From positions 1 to 64,000 of the forward strand of contig CAUDEL010000002.1 in NCBI GenBank assembly GCA_958448555.1: a stretch of DNA of 64,000 nt, in the 5' to 3' direction. The notes below the pieces were generated by a model. It was not told the DNA's origin. It saw only the letters and a list, made by a program, of their open reading frames with translations, and made no database searches. Numbering within the stretch: the stretch's first letter is position 1; the number at the start of each line of letters is the position of its first letter. Of this stretch, positions 1 through 9,338 are shown piece after piece. Position numbers and translations under genes: made by a program. This DNA comes from Limiplasma sp958448555. GTDB lineage: Bacteria > Bacillota > Clostridia > Christensenellales > Aristaeellaceae.

Positions 1-336
1 CCGGGCGATACGAATCCACTTTGGAGGGGGACGGAGGGAAGCGTGTGCCCTGTGGCGCGGAGGGAAGCGCCAGCCCTGTGGGCTGTTGCCACCGAAGGTG
101 GCAAAGCGACCCGTAGCGGGGCAGCGAAACCATGAGCACGACCGTCAGGAAAGTGCGAATGATTGAGCAACCGGGACACTTGCCACCGAAGGTGGCAAAG
201 CGACCCGGAGGAGTCAACCGAAACGAGCGGTGGGCGCGGCCAGCGCCCGCCGCGATGATTGAGGTTGCGGACCTGCGGGCCCTCCAAACCTCCCGGAAAG
301 TGTTTGTCAGCAGTCTGGACCGGCCCTTCGGCCGGT
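1..336 (-). repeat. Dispersed terminator-linked intergenic repeat, copy A
   Basis: No convincing gene lies in the first 390 bases. The stretch holds two copies of the perfect hairpin GCCACCGAAGGTGGC inside a 27-base block (86-112 and 180-206), and the block at 37-55 recurs at 9521-9539. Read on the minus strand from 336, the hairpin and the tail (AGACTG, TGACAAA, GGAGGTT, GGAGGGCC) match the left end of the element at 9339. This is therefore a second member of the same family in another arrangement. It may extend beyond the window start. An open frame that begins at 132 reads through this repeat and has no family resemblance. Confidence 0.6.
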
Positions 337-341
337 TTTTT
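319..341 (+). terminator. Rho-independent terminator
   Basis: A 7-bp stem (ACCGGCC / GGCCGGT, 319-325 with 330-336) and a CTTC loop are followed by a run of T. It probably ends a transcript that enters from outside the window, and it also forms one end of repeat copy A. Confidence 0.7.
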
Positions 342-390
342 GTGTTAAGCGAGGCTCCCGGCGCATATCCTGCGCGGGGGAGGTGGCGGG

Positions 391-1404
391 ATGAGCGAAA
401 AGGGCGGCGTGTCGGGGCTGGCGGCCTGCGTGGGGGCGGTCGTGGGGGCGGGGTTTGTCTCGGGACGCGAGGTGATCGCTTTTTTTACGCGCTACGGCGC
501 GCACGCGCCCTGGCTGATCGCGCTTTCGTCGGCGGCGATGGCCCTTTTGTGCGGCCTTTGCATGCGCCAGGCCCGGCGGGTAGGGACGGAAAACTGGTGG
601 GATCTCTACGGCGGCATGCCCGCGTGGGTGCGCGTGGGCGCGCGGCTTTGTGCCGCGATGATGCTTTCGGTCGCCGGCGGGGCGATGGTATCGGCCTCGG
701 GATGGCTGACGGCGCTGCTGTGGGCCAATGAATGGGCATATCCCCTTGGCGCGGTGGGAACACTGTTGTCGGCATGGCTTGTGGGCCGGCGGAGCCTCGG
801 CGCGCTGGGCCGCGTGAGCGGGCTGCTGACGGCCGTGCTGATCGGCGCGCTCATAGCGGCGCGGATGGGGGAGAGCGACTTTCCCGGCGCGGTGCTCGCG
901 CCGCCCGCGGGCAGCCTCGCCTGGGCGGCGGTGCGCGCCGTGGCCTACGCGGCCATGAATCTCACGCTGGCCATCGGCGTGGTATGCCGCATGGCCGGCG
1001 GCCCCGGGGAACGCACGCCCTGGCTGTGTGGCGGGCTGGGGGCCGTGCTGGCGGCGCTTCTCATGCTGGGAAGCGGACTCTACGCCCGCCATCCCGAGCT
1101 TGCGTCGGCGGACTTTCCCATCGTGCGGCTGCTGGCCCGCTATGGGCGCGCGGGCTTTGTGACCAGCGCGGCGCTTCTCTACCTGGCGGTGTTTACGTCT
1201 CTGGCGGCGGTGACCTGCGCGCTGGATAGCGCGGTGGCGGGGCGCGGGCCGTACCTGCGTGCGGCGCTGGCCATGGGGCTGCCGCTGGCGGTGTCGCTGG
1301 TGGGCTTTGAGGGCATCGTGGACGGCCTCTACGCCCCGGCGGGCCTGGCCTGCCTTATGCTGGTGCTCGCCCCGCTGGCGCTGCGCCGTCAAACTGCCCC
1401 TTGA
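391..1404 (+). CDS. YkvI-like integral membrane protein
   Basis: This is a 337-residue, strongly hydrophobic protein with about ten membrane segments. The N-terminal motif GAGFVSGREVIAFF (residues 18-31) resembles the GAGFASGQE signature of the YkvI family, which is distantly related to LeuT-fold (SLC5/6-like) transporters. The ATG at 391 has a good RBS (GGGGAGG at 377-383). The substrate is unknown in the family, so transport is inferred from fold only. The gene stands alone after the repeat and terminator, and its stop codon overlaps the -35 box of the next gene's promoter. Confidence 0.7.
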   Translation: MSEKGGVSGLAACVGAVVGAGFVSGREVIAFFTRYGAHAPWLIALSSAAMALLCGLCMRQARRVGTENWWDLYGGMPAWVRVGARLCAAMMLSVAGGAMVSASGWLTALLWANEWAYPLGAVGTLLSAWLVGRRSLGALGRVSGLLTAVLIGALIAARMGESDFPGAVLAPPAGSLAWAAVRAVAYAAMNLTLAIGVVCRMAGGPGERTPWLCGGLGAVLAALLMLGSGLYARHPELASADFPIVRLLARYGRAGFVTSAALLYLAVFTSLAAVTCALDSAVAGRGPYLRAALAMGLPLAVSLVGFEGIVDGLYAPAGLACLMLVLAPLALRRQTAP

Positions 1405-1429
1405 CAATCGGCTGCCGATACAGTACGAT
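1401..1429 (+). promoter_or_regulatory. Sigma-A promoter of the GH65 gene
   Basis: TTGACA (1401-1406), a 17-base spacer and TACGAT (1424-1429). The -35 box overlaps the stop codon of the upstream gene, so the GH65 gene has its own promoter. Confidence 0.6.
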
Positions 1430-1476
1430 AAGACAAAGCGTACAAACGATTGCACATTGGAAAGGAGACCGCTGCG

Positions 1477-3735
1477 ATGAGCTTTGAGATTCATCCCTGG
1501 AAGGTCGTGGAAAGGGGACTGGACAAGGAGCGCATGCGTCTGTCCGAGAGCCTGACCTCCGCGGGAAACGGCTATATGGGCATGCGCGGCAACTTTGAGG
1601 AGGACTACACGGGCGACACGCATCTGGGCACGTATATCGGGGGCGTGTGGTTCCCGGACAAGACGCGCGTGGGCTGGTGGAAGAACGGCTATCCCCAGTA
1701 TTTCGGCAAGGTCATCAACGCCGTGCGCCTCAACGGCATCCATGTGGAGATCGACGGGGAGCCGCTGGACCTCGCCACCGCCAGCGTGCAGGACTTCTAC
1801 CGCGAGCTGGACATGCAAAACGGGCTGTTCGTGCGCCGCTTCACCGTCAAAACGGCGGGCGGGTGTGTCCGAGTGGAGGCAGAACGCTTTATTTCGCTCG
1901 CGCAGAAGGAGCTTTTGGCGGTAAAATACTGCTTAACGCCGGATTATGAAGCAAAAGTGGTGATGAGTCCCTATCTGGATGCGAATGTGCGCAATCTGGA
2001 CAGCAACTATGACGAGACGTTCTGGGACATGCTGGGGGAGGAGGAAACCGAGGACGCGCTGGCGCTTCTGACCAAGACCAGGGAAAACCCCTTCGGCACG
2101 CCTCGCTTTGCCGTAAGCGCGGCCATGAGCTGCTGGGCCGACGGGCTGGAGATGGAGGACCGCCGGCTGGACAGCGGCTATGTGGAGATTCGCTACGAGG
2201 GCACCGTGAAGGCGGGGGAGACCGCCTCGCTTGAAAAGTACGTCCTGTGCTTCACCAGCCGCGATTTCGAGGAGAACGTGCTCAACACCCTGTCGCTCAA
2301 GGCCGCCTCCCGCGCCCGGGAGGTCGGCTACGACGCCCTCCGGCAGGCGCATACCGCCGCCTGGCGCGAGCGCTGGGCGGGCTGCGACGTGACCATCGAG
2401 GGCGACGACGCGGCCCAGCAGGGCATCCGCTTCAACCTCTTCCAGCTTCTGAGCACCTATTCCGGCGACGACGCGCGCCTCAACATCGGCCCCAAGGGCT
2501 TCACTGGCGAAAAATACGGCGGGGCCACCTACTGGGATACCGAGGCCTATTGCCTGCCGGTCTACATGGCCATCGCGGGCGAGGACGTGGCCAAACAGCT
2601 TCTGCTCTACCGCTGGCTCCAGCTCGACGGCGCGTATCACAACGCGCGTCAGCAGGGGCTCAGGGGGGCGCTTTTCCCCATGGTCACCTTCACGGGGGTG
2701 GAGTGCCATAACGAGTGGGAAATTACCTTTGAGGAGATTCATCGCAATGGCGCCATCGCCCACGCCATCTTCAACTACGCCACCTATACCGGCGACATGG
2801 ACTACATGCTGCGCGAGGGCCTGGACGTGCTGTGCGGCATCGCGCGCTTCTATACCGACCGCGTGCATTTTTCCAGGCGCCGGGGCAAATACATGATTCA
2901 CGGCGTCACCGGCCCCAACGAGTATGAAAACAACGTCAACAACAACTGGTACACCAACCGCATCGCGGCCTGGAGCATCGGCCTGTTCGTGACCCAGGCG
3001 CGCCGGGCCTCCCAGAGCCGCCGCGACGAGCTCTCCATCACCGATCAGGAGCTTTCGCACATGGTGGACGTGGTGGAGAAGATGTATTACCCCGAGGACG
3101 AGGAGCTGGGAATCTTCGTGCAGCACGACACCTTCCTGGACAAGGACCTCATGCCCGCCTCCGACATCCCCGCCGGCCAGCGGCCCATCAATCAGCACTG
3201 GTCGTGGGATCACATCCTGAGAAGCTGCTTCATCAAGCAGGCGGACGTGCTGCAGGGCCTCTATTTCCTCAACCATCTCTATGACGTGGAGACCATCCGC
3301 CGCAACTTCGACTTCTACGAGCCCATGACCGTGCATGAGAGCAGCCTCTCGCCCTGCGTGCACAGCATCCTGGCGGCCCAGCTCGGCTATCACGAGAAGG
3401 CGGTGGAGATGTACCAGCGCACCGCGCGGCTGGATCTGGACAACATCAACAACGACACCGACGACGGCCTGCACATCACCAGCATGGCCGGAAGCTGGCT
3501 GGCCATGGCGCACGGATTTGCGGGCATGCGCACCACCAACGGCCTGAGCCTTAAGCCGTTTCTGCCCTCCGCCTGGAAGGGCTATGCCTTCCAGTTCCAT
3601 TACCGCGGCCGCGTCATCCGCCTCAGCGTCCGTCCGGGCGAGGCCCGGGTGGAGCTTTTGCAGGGCGAGCCGCTGAAAATCACGCTCTGCGGCGGGGAGC
3701 AGACGCTCTCTGGCTGTGTGGTGCACGCGCTCTAA
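1477..3735 (+). CDS. Glycoside hydrolase family 65 disaccharide phosphorylase (maltose/kojibiose/nigerose phosphorylase type)
   Basis: A 752-residue cytoplasmic enzyme of family GH65, which phosphorolyses alpha-glucobioses to beta-glucose 1-phosphate and glucose. The layout is typical: an N-terminal beta-sandwich (about 1-270), an (alpha/alpha)6 barrel in the middle and a small C-terminal beta domain. The hallmark CHNEWEI motif (residues 411-417), which holds the general-acid glutamate, and the adjoining TFEEIHRNGAIAHAI stretch are intact. The ATG at 1477 has AAAGGAGA seven bases upstream; the upstream in-frame TTG at 1450 has no RBS. Sequence alone does not fix the substrate among maltose, kojibiose, nigerose and trehalose. 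No beta-phosphoglucomutase gene is adjacent. Confidence 0.9.
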   Translation: MSFEIHPWKVVERGLDKERMRLSESLTSAGNGYMGMRGNFEEDYTGDTHLGTYIGGVWFPDKTRVGWWKNGYPQYFGKVINAVRLNGIHVEIDGEPLDLATASVQDFYRELDMQNGLFVRRFTVKTAGGCVRVEAERFISLAQKELLAVKYCLTPDYEAKVVMSPYLDANVRNLDSNYDETFWDMLGEEETEDALALLTKTRENPFGTPRFAVSAAMSCWADGLEMEDRRLDSGYVEIRYEGTVKAGETASLEKYVLCFTSRDFEENVLNTLSLKAASRAREVGYDALRQAHTAAWRERWAGCDVTIEGDDAAQQGIRFNLFQLLSTYSGDDARLNIGPKGFTGEKYGGATYWDTEAYCLPVYMAIAGEDVAKQLLLYRWLQLDGAYHNARQQGLRGALFPMVTFTGVECHNEWEITFEEIHRNGAIAHAIFNYATYTGDMDYMLREGLDVLCGIARFYTDRVHFSRRRGKYMIHGVTGPNEYENNVNNNWYTNRIAAWSIGLFVTQARRASQSRRDELSITDQELSHMVDVVEKMYYPEDEELGIFVQHDTFLDKDLMPASDIPAGQRPINQHWSWDHILRSCFIKQADVLQGLYFLNHLYDVETIRRNFDFYEPMTVHESSLSPCVHSILAAQLGYHEKAVEMYQRTARLDLDNINNDTDDGLHITSMAGSWLAMAHGFAGMRTTNGLSLKPFLPSAWKGYAFQFHYRGRVIRLSVRPGEARVELLQGEPLKITLCGGEQTLSGCVVHAL

Positions 3736-3739
3736 GCCG

Positions 3740-3769
3740 CACCCCGCCTCCGCCTTCCGCATAGGATGC
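3740..3769 (+). promoter_or_regulatory. Possible sigma-K-type promoter of dpaA
   Basis: An AC at 3741-3742 followed 17 bases later by GCATAGGATG (3759-3768) resembles the mother-cell sigma-K pattern (AC ... CATAnnnTA). In Bacillus the dpaAB (spoVF) operon is under sigma-K. The match is short, the last bases of the -10 deviate, and it lies inside the terminator hairpin loop. Confidence 0.3.
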
Positions 3770-3802
3770 AGTATCTTGCATCGGCGGGAGGCGGTTTTTT
3801 TG
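3744..3802 (+). terminator. Terminator of GH65 whose 3' arm doubles as the dpaA RBS
   Basis: The arms CCGCCTCCGCC (3744-3754) and GGCGGGAGGCGG (3783-3794) pair with one bulge, and seven T follow. The 3' arm contains GGGAGG, the only ribosome binding site for dpaA, and the dpaA TTG start lies at the end of the T run. Confidence 0.65.
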
Positions 3803-4633
3803 TTGAGAAGGCTGTTGGTGGCCGGCGGCGACGGCAGGATGCTGCGCCTGGCGCGTCTGCTGGCTGGGGAAGGGTTTCAGACGGCGACGCTGGGCCTTCG
3901 CCCGGAGGACGAAAAAGAGGCGGACATCGGGGCGGCGCAGGCCATCCTCTTTCCCTATCCCCATGCGGTCCGGGAGGGACTTGTGCCCACGCTCACGGGC
4001 CTGAGCCTGCGACCGGGGGATGTGCTGGAAGGCGCGCGGCCGGGCGTGGTGGTGCTGGCGGGCGGCGGGCTGGAAGCGTACATGGCGGAGGCAAAGGAGC
4101 TGCGGCTGCTTTCCTACGCAAAAAGTGAAGCTTTTCTTGAGCGAAACGCGGCCCTGTCCGCCGAGGGCGCGCTGGCGCAGGCCATGGGCCGCACTGAAAG
4201 GGCGCTGATGGACATGGCCGTGCTGGTGACCGGCTACGGCCGCTTTGCCCGCGCGCTGGCGCGCAGGCTCGGAGCCCTGGGGGCGGAGGTCTGGGTGGCC
4301 GCCCGGCGCGGGGAACAGCGGCTGACGGCGCTGAGCGACGGCATGCGCGCCGTTTCCTTTGATGCGCTGCCCGAAGTGGCCGGGCATATGGACATGGTCC
4401 TTAACACCGTGCCCGCGCAGGTGCTGGGCACGCAGGTGCTGGAAAGGCTGCCCAAAGGGACATGGCTTCTGGAATTGGCCAGCGCGCCCTACGGCTTTGA
4501 CCGCGCTGAGGCGGAGGATATGGGGCTGCGGGCGGAGGTCCTGCCCGCGCTTCCTGCGCGCTATGCGCCGTCTAGCGCCGCGCATGCGCTCAAACAGGTC
4601 TGTGTGGAGCTGCTCAGGGAGGCGTCGCTATGA
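3800..4633 (+). CDS. dpaA: Dipicolinate synthase subunit A
   Basis: DpaA and DpaB form dipicolinate synthase, which oxidises dihydroxy-tetrahydrodipicolinate to dipicolinic acid in the mother cell; the product loads the spore core with calcium. The N-terminal VAGGDGRMLRLARLL region aligns with the start of Bacillus DpaA. A Rossmann motif VLVTGYGRFARALARRLG occurs in the middle, followed by an NTVPAQVL segment and a C-terminal ASAPYG region. No ATG fits. TTG at 3800 (or 3803) lies about eight bases after GGGAGG and gives 277 residues, slightly shorter than Bacillus DpaA. The gene overlaps dpaB by four bases (ATGA), so the two are translationally coupled. Confidence 0.88.
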   Translation: MLRRLLVAGGDGRMLRLARLLAGEGFQTATLGLRPEDEKEADIGAAQAILFPYPHAVREGLVPTLTGLSLRPGDVLEGARPGVVVLAGGGLEAYMAEAKELRLLSYAKSEAFLERNAALSAEGALAQAMGRTERALMDMAVLVTGYGRFARALARRLGALGAEVWVAARRGEQRLTALSDGMRAVSFDALPEVAGHMDMVLNTVPAQVLGTQVLERLPKGTWLLELASAPYGFDRAEAEDMGLRAEVLPALPARYAPSSAAHALKQVCVELLREASL

Positions 4634-5235
4634 AAAAGACCACCATCGGATTTGCCATGACGGGCTCGTTTTGCACCTTTGAGCGGGTGCTCAAGCAGAT
4701 GGAAGCGCTGGTTCGGCGGGGCTATGAGGTGCTGCCGGTGCTGTCGTTCAACGCTGGCACGCTCGACACGCGCTTCATGACGGCCGAGCACCTGCGCGCC
4801 CGCATCGTCGAGATCACCGGAAACGAGCCCATCGACACCCTGACCGGCGCCGAGCCCATCGGCCCCAAAAAGATGAGCGATGTTTTCCTCATCGCCCCGG
4901 CCACGGGCAACAGCCTCGCCAAGCTGGCCGGCGGCATCTTTGACACGCCGGCGCTGCTGGGCGCCAAGAGCCACCTGCGCAACGACCGGCCGCTTGTGCT
5001 GGCCGTCTCCACCAACGATGGACTCGGTACGGCGGCGCAGAACATCGGCCGCCTGCTCAACATGCGCAATATTTACTTCGTACCCTTCGGCCAGGACGAC
5101 CCGGTGAAAAAGCCGCGATCTCTGGTAGCGGATTTTGCGCAGATCCCGCGGACCGTCGCCGCGGCGCTCTCCGGCGTGCAGCTCCAGCCCATGCTCCTGC
5201 GCGGGGGAGAGGAGGAGCCGGAGGTGCTTCATTAG
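4630..5235 (+). CDS. dpaB: Dipicolinate synthase subunit B (flavoprotein)
   Basis: A 201-residue flavoprotein-fold subunit of dipicolinate synthase, partner of DpaA. The N-terminal GFAMTGSFCTFERV matches the conserved TGSHCTFE start of DpaB/SpoVFB, and the LIAPATGNSLAKLAGG segment is the flavoprotein-family signature also seen in CoaC. The start overlaps the dpaA stop. Together the pair marks the organism as able to make dipicolinate-loaded endospores. The downstream gene has its own promoter, so the operon ends here. Confidence 0.9.
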   Translation: MKKTTIGFAMTGSFCTFERVLKQMEALVRRGYEVLPVLSFNAGTLDTRFMTAEHLRARIVEITGNEPIDTLTGAEPIGPKKMSDVFLIAPATGNSLAKLAGGIFDTPALLGAKSHLRNDRPLVLAVSTNDGLGTAAQNIGRLLNMRNIYFVPFGQDDPVKKPRSLVADFAQIPRTVAAALSGVQLQPMLLRGGEEEPEVLH

Positions 5236-5284
5236 CGCGGAGGCTGTCAGAACCTGCGCTATGTGGAGAAATGATGTAACAAAC

Positions 5285-5313
5285 TTGCAATAAAGTTGAT
5301 TTCGTTGTAAACT
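5285..5313 (+). promoter_or_regulatory. Sigma-A promoter of the DUF3298-type gene
   Basis: TTGCAA (5285-5290), a 17-base spacer and TAAACT (5308-5313), about 40 bases before the start codon at 5352. Confidence 0.55.
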
Positions 5314-5351
5314 ATACGATGCAAAAGAATCGCCGAAAGGAAGTGACCGCC

Positions 5352-6503
5352 ATGCGGAAACTGCTTTTTGCGCTGGCGCTTGCCGCCGCTTTGACCGCCG
5401 TCCTGCCCGCCCTGGCGCAGGGCGAAGTGGACGAGGTGCGCACGCAGATCGGGGAAAACCATGTGGCCTATCCGCAGCTCAAGGGCATGGCGGACGAGGA
5501 GATTCAGACGAAAATCAACGACGACATCGTGCTTTCCTCCGGCGTGGCCAATCACCTGGTCACGCTGGCCACGCTGGGGGACAGCCCCTGGGGCCTCAAG
5601 GTGGATTACGAGGTGACGATGCTGACCGAAGACGTGTTTTCGGCCGTTATGAACGCTCAGGGCAAAATGCCCGATGGGCGGGAGGGACAGGCCTACGCGG
5701 CCCTGACCTACGACCTGGCGACGGGAGAGCGGCTTTCTATGGACAAGCTGTTTAAAGACGTGGACGCGGCGGTCGCGTGGATGGAGGCCGAGGCGGAGGA
5801 AAGCCTGGGCGAGGAGCTCAGCGGCTACATGGAATACAGCGACATCACCCCTCTGCCGCGGGACGCCTTCACCCTGGACGCGGACGGCGTCACCTTCTGG
5901 TATCCCTCCGATCAGCTTCGGCTCATGAGCGGGTACAGCGGCGCGTGTCAGTTTTTTTACGGCGAGCTTTCAGACTTCCTCCTGACCGCGGAGGACGCGC
6001 TGCCGGCCGCGGCCGGCCTGCTGGAGGCGGAGCTGACGGCGCAGGAGGCCCGCGAGGCGATCGGGGAGAGCGCCGCCGCGGGCGAGCTGCCCCATATTCC
6101 CGTGCGCCTGGGCGACCGCATGACCGACGTGGTGGAGCGCTACCGCCTTCTGCGCACGCCGGACGAGTTTCCCGGCGGGCGCTACTATGTGCTGGAAGCC
6201 CCGGCTTTCCGGGAGATTCTGGTAATCTCCGACGCCATCCAGAGCGGCTACGGCGCGTCGGTGGTTGAGGGCATCCAGATGCGCCGCGGCGGCCTGTTTG
6301 GGCTGATGATCGGCCGCGCCGTGCGCGCGGATTGGCGCGCCGTTCTGGGCGAGCCGGAGCGGACGATGACCTTCACCGACAGCATGGCCTATGATTACGG
6401 CCTGCCCGCCGGGGAGAGCGACGTGTATCACTTCGGTGCATACGAGCTTCGCCTGCACGCGGACGCCGAGGGGACGCTACGCGCCATACAGCTTTGCAAG
6501 TAA
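5352..6503 (+). CDS. Exported DUF3298/RsiV-like protein of unknown function
   Basis: A 383-residue protein with a clear signal peptide (MRKLLFALALAAALTAVLPA, cleavage near ALAQG). Residues about 30-200 resemble the DUF3298 fold: alternating strands, a YPQLKGMADEEIQTKIN helix, and ATGERLSMDKLFKD, typical of the extracellular part of RsiV/PdaC-like proteins. The C-terminal 160 residues form a second region that I do not recognise. No catalytic residues are apparent. The ATG at 5352 follows GAAAGGAAG; an earlier in-frame ATG at 5319 sits on top of the promoter. It may be cotranscribed with spoIIIE, which starts 24 bases after its stop. Confidence 0.65.
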   Translation: MRKLLFALALAAALTAVLPALAQGEVDEVRTQIGENHVAYPQLKGMADEEIQTKINDDIVLSSGVANHLVTLATLGDSPWGLKVDYEVTMLTEDVFSAVMNAQGKMPDGREGQAYAALTYDLATGERLSMDKLFKDVDAAVAWMEAEAEESLGEELSGYMEYSDITPLPRDAFTLDADGVTFWYPSDQLRLMSGYSGACQFFYGELSDFLLTAEDALPAAAGLLEAELTAQEAREAIGESAAAGELPHIPVRLGDRMTDVVERYRLLRTPDEFPGGRYYVLEAPAFREILVISDAIQSGYGASVVEGIQMRRGGLFGLMIGRAVRADWRAVLGEPERTMTFTDSMAYDYGLPAGESDVYHFGAYELRLHADAEGTLRAIQLCK

Positions 6504-6527
6504 CACAGTTCGGAGGATCGTGCATCA

Positions 6528-9308
6528 ATGGCAAAGGGCAAAAAAAGCGCCGCACAGTATGAATCGGGCACGCTGGCGGCCTTTGCGGTCATCGGCATCG
6601 TGCTCATCGCCCTGGGCGTGGTATCGCTTCTGGCGGTGGTCGGCGGGCTGAGGGGCGCGTTTTTCACCATGGTCAAGCGCGTCATGCAGGGCCTGGGCGG
6701 CGGCCTGTGTCTGGGCGTGAGCGTGCTGCTGATCTGGGCCGGGGTGCTGGTCGCCTTTTCGGCCGGCCGCAGCATGCCCAAACGCGCTTTCTTGCTCTTT
6801 ACGTTGCTGCTGCTGTGCGTCCTGGGCATCATCGATCTGGTCAGCCGTGTGGGACAGGACACCTTGCCGGCCTATCTGGTCAAGTACAACAACCAGGCCA
6901 CGCCGCCCCCGGTGGACGCGGCGGGGTACTGGAACATGATCTGCGCCGCCTTCAACGTCTGCGGGACGAGCGGCGCGTTTGGCGGCGCGCTTGGCATGCT
7001 GCTGGGCTGGCCCGCGTGGACGTTTTTGGGCACGGCCTTCGGGACCGTGGCGCTGGGGCTGGTGAGCGCGGCGTGCGTGCTGCTGGTTTCGCGCTTTGAC
7101 CTGTTGCAGACCTTTGAGAGCGTGCGCGAGGGATGGGAAAACAGGCGCCAGCGGGTAGAGCAGCAGCGCGCCGAGCGCGCGTATCAGGAGCAGATGGAGG
7201 ACCAGCGCCGGCAGGCCGAGGAGGATGACCGGCGCATGTTCTCGCCCGCCTTCCGCCGTAGGGGCGAATCCGAGGCCCCGCAGGAGGCCCCGGTCTATCC
7301 GCCCTATGGCAGCATGCTCATGCAGCAGCCGCCCATGCAACCGGGCGCCATGCCCGGCTATCCCTACGGCATGCCGCCGGGCTATCCGCAGCCCATGCCG
7401 CCCCAGCCGCAGGGGGAGATCTACGACGAGCTCATCATCCCCGAGGGGCGCCAGCTTCCCTGGCGCAAGGGGGAGAGCAAGGGCAAAAAGGAAAAAAAAG
7501 AAAAGCAGTATCAGACCCGCATGACCTTCACGCCCAGCGAGATGGGGGTGGAGACGCAGGAGACGCCCCTGCCGGACACGCTGATCGTGTCCGCCTCCAA
7601 GAAGAAGGCCATGGACCGCATCGAGGAGATCCGCCGCCGCAAGGCGGAGATCTCCGGCATCATCGAGGAAAACGCGCAGGCCGTCCAGCCCGTGGCGACG
7701 GTTCAGGTCCCGCCCCAGCCAGCGGCGCCCCAGGCGCAGCCCGCCTCCCCGCCGGCTCAGCCGGTGACGAAGGAGGACCGGGAAGCGGCCTACAGGCGGC
7801 CGCCCGGCGTGCCCAAACCCACCGTGCCCAGCGCGCCTGAGCTCGTGGAGCGCGCGCCCTACGCCTATCCCTCCATCGACCTGCTCAACACCCAGCAGCG
7901 CCGCGCGGCGGCCGATACCCGCGCGCAGGACACGGCGGACGCCACGCGCCTGGAAAAGACGCTGGAGAGCTTCGGGATTCCCGCGCGCGTGCAGCGCGTG
8001 ACCCACGGCCCCGCGGTCACGCGCTTTGAGCTGGGGCTGGTGTCCAGCGGCGTCAACGTCAAGCGCATCATGAGCATCGCCGACAACATCGCCCTGGACA
8101 TGGCGGCCAACGGCGGCGTGCGCATCGAGATCCCCATCCCCGGCACCAACCTTTTCGGCGTGGAGGTGCCCAACAAGGAAATTCAGAGCGTAACCCTGGC
8201 CGAGGTGCTCCTAAGCCCCGAGATGCAGGCCGCCAAATCGCCCCTGGCCGTGGCTTTGGGGCGCGATATCGCGGGCCGCGCCGTCATCTGCGACCTGGCC
8301 AAGATGCCGCACCTGCTCATCGCGGGCCAGACGGGCAGCGGCAAATCCGTGTGCATCAACGCCATCGTCAACTCCATCCTCTTCCGTTCTCCGCCGGAGG
8401 AGGTGCGCATGATTATGATTGACCCCAAGGTGGTCGAGCTGCAATGCTACAACGTCGTGCCGCACCTGCTCATCCCCGTGGTGAGCGACCCGCACAAGGC
8501 TGCCGGCGCGCTGCAATGGGCTGTGGCCGAGATGCTGGACCGCTATCACAAGATGCAGTCCAAGAACGTGCGCGAGCTCTCCGCCTACAACGCCAAGCTC
8601 GGCCCCGGCGAGGAAAAGCTGCCCCGCATCGTCATCATCATCGACGAGCTGGCCGACCTCATGCTCGCCTGCAAGAAGGAAGTGGAGGAGAGCATCATCC
8701 GCATCGCGCAGCTTGCGCGCGCGGCGGGCATCCACATGGTCGTGGCCACCCAGCGCCCCACCGTGGACGTCATCACCGGCCTCATCAAAGCGAACGTGCC
8801 CTCGCGCATCGCCTTCGCGGTGTCCTCCAGCATCGACAGCCGCACCATCCTGGACCAGAACGGCGCGGAAAAGCTGCTGGGCCGCGGCGACATGTTCTAC
8901 TTCCCCACGGGCGCCAGCGCGCCCATCCGCGTGCAGGGCTGCTTCCTCAGCGACGCGGAGACGGAGCGCGTGGTCAGCTACATCGCCCAACATTCGCATG
9001 TGGACTTTGACCCCAACGTGATTGAGGCCATGGAGAGCGAGGACACGTCCTCCGGCCCGCTGAGCGATTCCGAGGAGGACACTGGCGCGGATGACCGTCT
9101 GCTGGAGGCCATCGACATGGTCATCACCGACGGGCAGGCCAGCATCAGCATGCTCCAGCGCCGCATGAAGATCGGCTATGCCCGCGCGGGCCGCCTGATC
9201 GACGACATGGCCGCGCGTGGCATCGTGAGCAAGTCCGTGGGCAGCAAGCCCCGCGAGGTGCTCATCAGCCGCGAGGAATTCGAGAAGATCAAGGATACAT
9301 TAGTATAG
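6528..9308 (+). CDS. spoIIIE: DNA translocase SpoIIIE/FtsK
   Basis: A 926-residue septal DNA pump that moves the chromosome into the forespore or clears it from the division septum. Four membrane segments occupy residues 1-190, a Pro/Gln-rich linker with basic patches spans about 200-470, and the motor follows. The Walker A motif GQTGSGKS (about 600-607) and the Walker B-like IVIIIDELADLM are intact, as is the C-terminal gamma winged helix (about 860-926, DGQASISMLQRRMKIGYARAGRLID) that reads oriented DNA sequences. Length and architecture fit the family. It cannot be decided here whether the cell uses it for sporulation, division or both. A terminator hairpin follows at 9339. Confidence 0.93.
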   Translation: MAKGKKSAAQYESGTLAAFAVIGIVLIALGVVSLLAVVGGLRGAFFTMVKRVMQGLGGGLCLGVSVLLIWAGVLVAFSAGRSMPKRAFLLFTLLLLCVLGIIDLVSRVGQDTLPAYLVKYNNQATPPPVDAAGYWNMICAAFNVCGTSGAFGGALGMLLGWPAWTFLGTAFGTVALGLVSAACVLLVSRFDLLQTFESVREGWENRRQRVEQQRAERAYQEQMEDQRRQAEEDDRRMFSPAFRRRGESEAPQEAPVYPPYGSMLMQQPPMQPGAMPGYPYGMPPGYPQPMPPQPQGEIYDELIIPEGRQLPWRKGESKGKKEKKEKQYQTRMTFTPSEMGVETQETPLPDTLIVSASKKKAMDRIEEIRRRKAEISGIIEENAQAVQPVATVQVPPQPAAPQAQPASPPAQPVTKEDREAAYRRPPGVPKPTVPSAPELVERAPYAYPSIDLLNTQQRRAAADTRAQDTADATRLEKTLESFGIPARVQRVTHGPAVTRFELGLVSSGVNVKRIMSIADNIALDMAANGGVRIEIPIPGTNLFGVEVPNKEIQSVTLAEVLLSPEMQAAKSPLAVALGRDIAGRAVICDLAKMPHLLIAGQTGSGKSVCINAIVNSILFRSPPEEVRMIMIDPKVVELQCYNVVPHLLIPVVSDPHKAAGALQWAVAEMLDRYHKMQSKNVRELSAYNAKLGPGEEKLPRIVIIIDELADLMLACKKEVEESIIRIAQLARAAGIHMVVATQRPTVDVITGLIKANVPSRIAFAVSSSIDSRTILDQNGAEKLLGRGDMFYFPTGASAPIRVQGCFLSDAETERVVSYIAQHSHVDFDPNVIEAMESEDTSSGPLSDSEEDTGADDRLLEAIDMVITDGQASISMLQRRMKIGYARAGRLIDDMAARGIVSKSVGSKPREVLISREEFEKIKDTLV

Positions 9309-9338
9309 GAGTTTTTCTGGACAATACGGAAGAAACAA

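Noticed and set aside
132..731. 199-codon frame at the window start
   Set aside because: It runs through the dispersed repeat and a terminator into another frame of the YkvI-like gene; no domain.
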